Assembly (NCBI GenBank): GCA_001936135.1
Contig: CP012811.1
Coordinates: 2,666,001 to 2,730,000 of the forward strand
Origin: Saccharomycopsis fibuligera x Saccharomycopsis cf. fibuligera
Lineage: Eukaryota; Ascomycota; Saccharomycetes; Ascoideales; Saccharomycopsidaceae
DNA: 64,000 nt
Direction: 5' to 3'
Positions 62,154 through 64,000 of the stretch are shown piece after piece. Numbering within the stretch: the stretch's first letter is position 1; every line of letters starts with the position of its first letter. Below the pieces are notes generated by a model that was given only the letters and a program-made list of their open reading frames with translations, made no database searches and was not told where the DNA came from. The position numbers and the translations under genes were made by a program.

Positions 62154-62924
62154 GATATGTTGTATATTGCTGGAGGAATTGAGCTACTTGAAATAACAAT
62201 AAAATAGAATGTGGTTGGAAAAAATGGCTGAAGGACGTGGCAAATATATAAAAAAAAAAAGCAGAACACCAAGTTCTGAAAATTGACGCGCTTGTTGCTG
62301 ACTTTAAATATCCATTAACCACTCCTAGCAAGCAAACAAACAGCAATGTCCGGCGCATGCATGCTGTGAAACTAGTCCGCATATTGTGGATGGGAAAATC
62401 GGATATCCGCCTATTCACGTGCATACGTCAAAACAAAAAAAAACAAAAAACAAAAAACAAAAAAAAAAAAAAAAAAGATAGTACAAATCTGAAAGATCAT
62501 TCCATGGGGGTGTGTGGTGCCAGCTTTGCTAGCAACCTAAGAACAGCTGTAGTTCTAACTGGGCGTGGGGTCCATTGAGATCTGGTGGTGGTGTAAGCTT
62601 GGAGAGTAGTTTTCAACTGGCCAGAAATTAAGAGGAGAGAGAATTGCCGAATGTGAGTTTGGTGCTCATACAAACGAGGGCTTTTAGCACATTGCTTTAG
62701 CTTACAATCCCAATTGAGCTCGAGTATGGCACAAGCTACTGGTACAAGAACATTGGTCAATAAATCGATTCATAACTTTAGTAGATGACATATACAATAT
62801 GAAAAGCAGAGATTAAAATGCAGCACAAACCGAAAAAAAGAGAGAAAAAAAAATAAAGACGAGCTAGAAAATCAATCGAGTACCAAATAAAATTTGAAGT
62901 AAATACAAGCATCAACCAAGAAGT
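62154..62924. other. Intergenic between tandem dehydrogenase genes
   Basis: Contains an A-rich (CA6)-like run (62430-62476) and the promoter of copy 1, with a TATATA near 62243-62250. No gene is recognised. Confidence 0.5.
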
Positions 62925-64000
62925 CTAATCATCCTCGTACTTGATATTTGGGAAAGTTAGCCCATTCTGGTCCCTGACCTTATCAAGAGTTTCGAGCACC
63001 AACAATGTTTCTTCTGGAGGCACCACATCGTTCTGAGTTTTTCCTTCGCTGATATCCTTAGCAATGGCATTAGCTTCGTGAATCAAACCGTGCGGAGCGT
63101 TATGGCTGTACTTTTTCTCGATTGGCTTTTTATTTTCATCCTTGAAGACAATCTTGTATTGAGTTGGGCCCGAAGCTTGTCTTCCGCCAATATAAAGGAC
63201 GCCATCATCGCCACTGATTTTGGCAAAATATTCGTCCGAGTCGTTCAAGAAGGTGCTGGAAAGCACTGCAACTTTGCCGTCTTTTTGCTTGATGAGGATA
63301 TTAGATTGCACATCAATGCCGTCTCTAATCACAGAAAAAGACTTGATTTCATGCGGAGTAGCCTCGCCGCCGGTGTGCCAGTTCCCGTCAAGGAAAAGTC
63401 TCCAGTACACAACGGTGTAAATGCCAATATCCATTAATGCGCCACCGGCCATTTCTGGGTTCTTGTAACGGGACTCTGGGCCCAATTCGTGTAATTTCTT
63501 GTCGTTGCCGTAGTCAATAGTAAGACGGCTGACATCGCCGATTGTCTTCTTGTTGAACAAAAGGTCCTGAACGTCGTGGACAAGTGGCAAGAAGCGGGTC
63601 CATTGAGCCTCCATCAACAACAACTTTTTCTTTTTGGCCAAGTCAAAGAGGTCTTTAGCTTGCTGGTAGTTGACGGTGATTGGCTTCTCGCACAAGACAT
63701 GCTTGCCGGCGTTGAGGGCCTTGATGGTGATGTCGTAATGCGAGGTGTGTGGGAGGCCGATGTAAAGCACGTCCACGTCCTTGTCTTGAATAACTTCGTC
63801 GTATGAGCCAACCACCGGGTTTACTTTCTGGTTAACGACGTACTGGCTAATGAATTCTTCAGCTTTGGTGGCGGACGAGGCGCCAATTGCCTGGATTACA
63901 TGGTTGGCCTTTGGTAAGTACGGGGTGCTGGACTCAGACTTGCCGTTCTGGTAACTAATGTCTTCAACGAATTTTTTGGAAATGTAACCAGCGGAGATAA
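62925..64000 (-). CDS. Gfo/Idh/MocA dehydrogenase, copy 2 (5' end missing)
   Basis: A close paralogue of the upstream gene. The frame is open from the stop at 62925 to the right edge. The visible N terminus (about ISAGYISKKFVEDI) is already inside the Rossmann motif, so roughly a dozen residues and the start are missing. The EKP motif CEKPITVNYQQAKDL and the segment AGGALMDIGIYTVVYW match copy 1 almost word for word. Two small differences are an extra Gly near GGEATPHEIKS and the shorter GGRQASG loop. About 359 residues are visible. The tandem arrangement shows local duplication; divergence is moderate, so both copies are likely functional. Confidence 0.9.
   Translation of the reverse strand, partial: ISAGYISKKFVEDISYQNGKSESSTPYLPKANHVIQAIGASSATKAEEFISQYVVNQKVNPVVGSYDEVIQDKDVDVLYIGLPHTSHYDITIKALNAGKHVLCEKPITVNYQQAKDLFDLAKKKKLLLMEAQWTRFLPLVHDVQDLLFNKKTIGDVSRLTIDYGNDKKLHELGPESRYKNPEMAGGALMDIGIYTVVYWRLFLDGNWHTGGEATPHEIKSFSVIRDGIDVQSNILIKQKDGKVAVLSSTFLNDSDEYFAKISGDDGVLYIGGRQASGPTQYKIVFKDENKKPIEKKYSHNAPHGLIHEANAIAKDISEGKTQNDVVPPEETLLVLETLDKVRDQNGLTFPNIKYEDD

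Overview
The window is nuclear DNA from a budding yeast of the Saccharomycotina. Genes are compact and mostly intronless. The few introns have canonical yeast signals (GTATGT, GTACGT or GTAAGT; TACTAAC-type branch points; short distance to AG). Intergenic DNA is AT-rich with long A or T tracts, and regulatory proteins carry large Asn, Gln and Ser tracts. CTG codons fall inside a Ser run in a cell-wall protein and inside a Ser-Gln repeat in a deubiquitinase, which fits the CTG (Ser) clade of Candida, Lodderomyces and Debaryomyces. A Lodderomyces or Candida parapsilosis-like yeast is my guess. The species cannot be proved from this window.

Layout, left to right. 1-6 kb: the 5' end of an unidentified acidic protein (-), adenine phosphoribosyltransferase APT1 (-), a 2 kb intergenic region, and a repeat-rich GPI-anchored cell-wall mannoprotein (+). 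7-16.5 kb: a choline/amine-type permease (-), intron-containing NOP10 (+), a three-exon DASH-subunit gene resembling DAD4 (-), a FYVE-RING ubiquitin ligase resembling PIB1 (-), and SSF1 (-). 16.7-26.9 kb: RRP3 (+), which shares a promoter with SSF1; GUT2 (-); a GC-rich gene-free block with a possible reverse-transcriptase relic; HTS1 (+); and a universal-stress-domain protein (-).

28-41 kb: a DOA4-type ubiquitin protease (-), COA1 (+), APN1 (-), an SKG6/TOS2-type membrane protein (-), and a three-exon mitofissin gene, ATG44 (+), whose first exon is 9 nt. 41.6-49.3 kb: a DUF1749 alpha/beta hydrolase (+), the large alpha-arrestin ECM21/CSR2 (-), and intron-containing YOP1 (-). 51.4-64 kb: an NmrA-like reductase (+), G-alpha subunit GPA2 (+), a class 3 lipase (+), splicing factor PRP45 (-) with a small candidate gene upstream, and two tandem Gfo/Idh/MocA dehydrogenase paralogues (-). 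The second paralogue runs off the right edge.

Most genes are single-copy housekeeping functions. There is no operon logic, but three links stand out. SSF1 and RRP3 are divergent ribosome-assembly genes with a CACGTG site, a PAC-like and an RRPE-like element between them. ECM21 and the DOA4-type protease both act in ubiquitin-dependent membrane-protein turnover. COA1, GUT2 and ATG44 serve mitochondria. I found no rRNA, tRNA, CRISPR array or intact transposon. Three short spliced genes (DAD4-like, ATG44 and the full YOP1 N terminus) emerge only after joining exons by hand.
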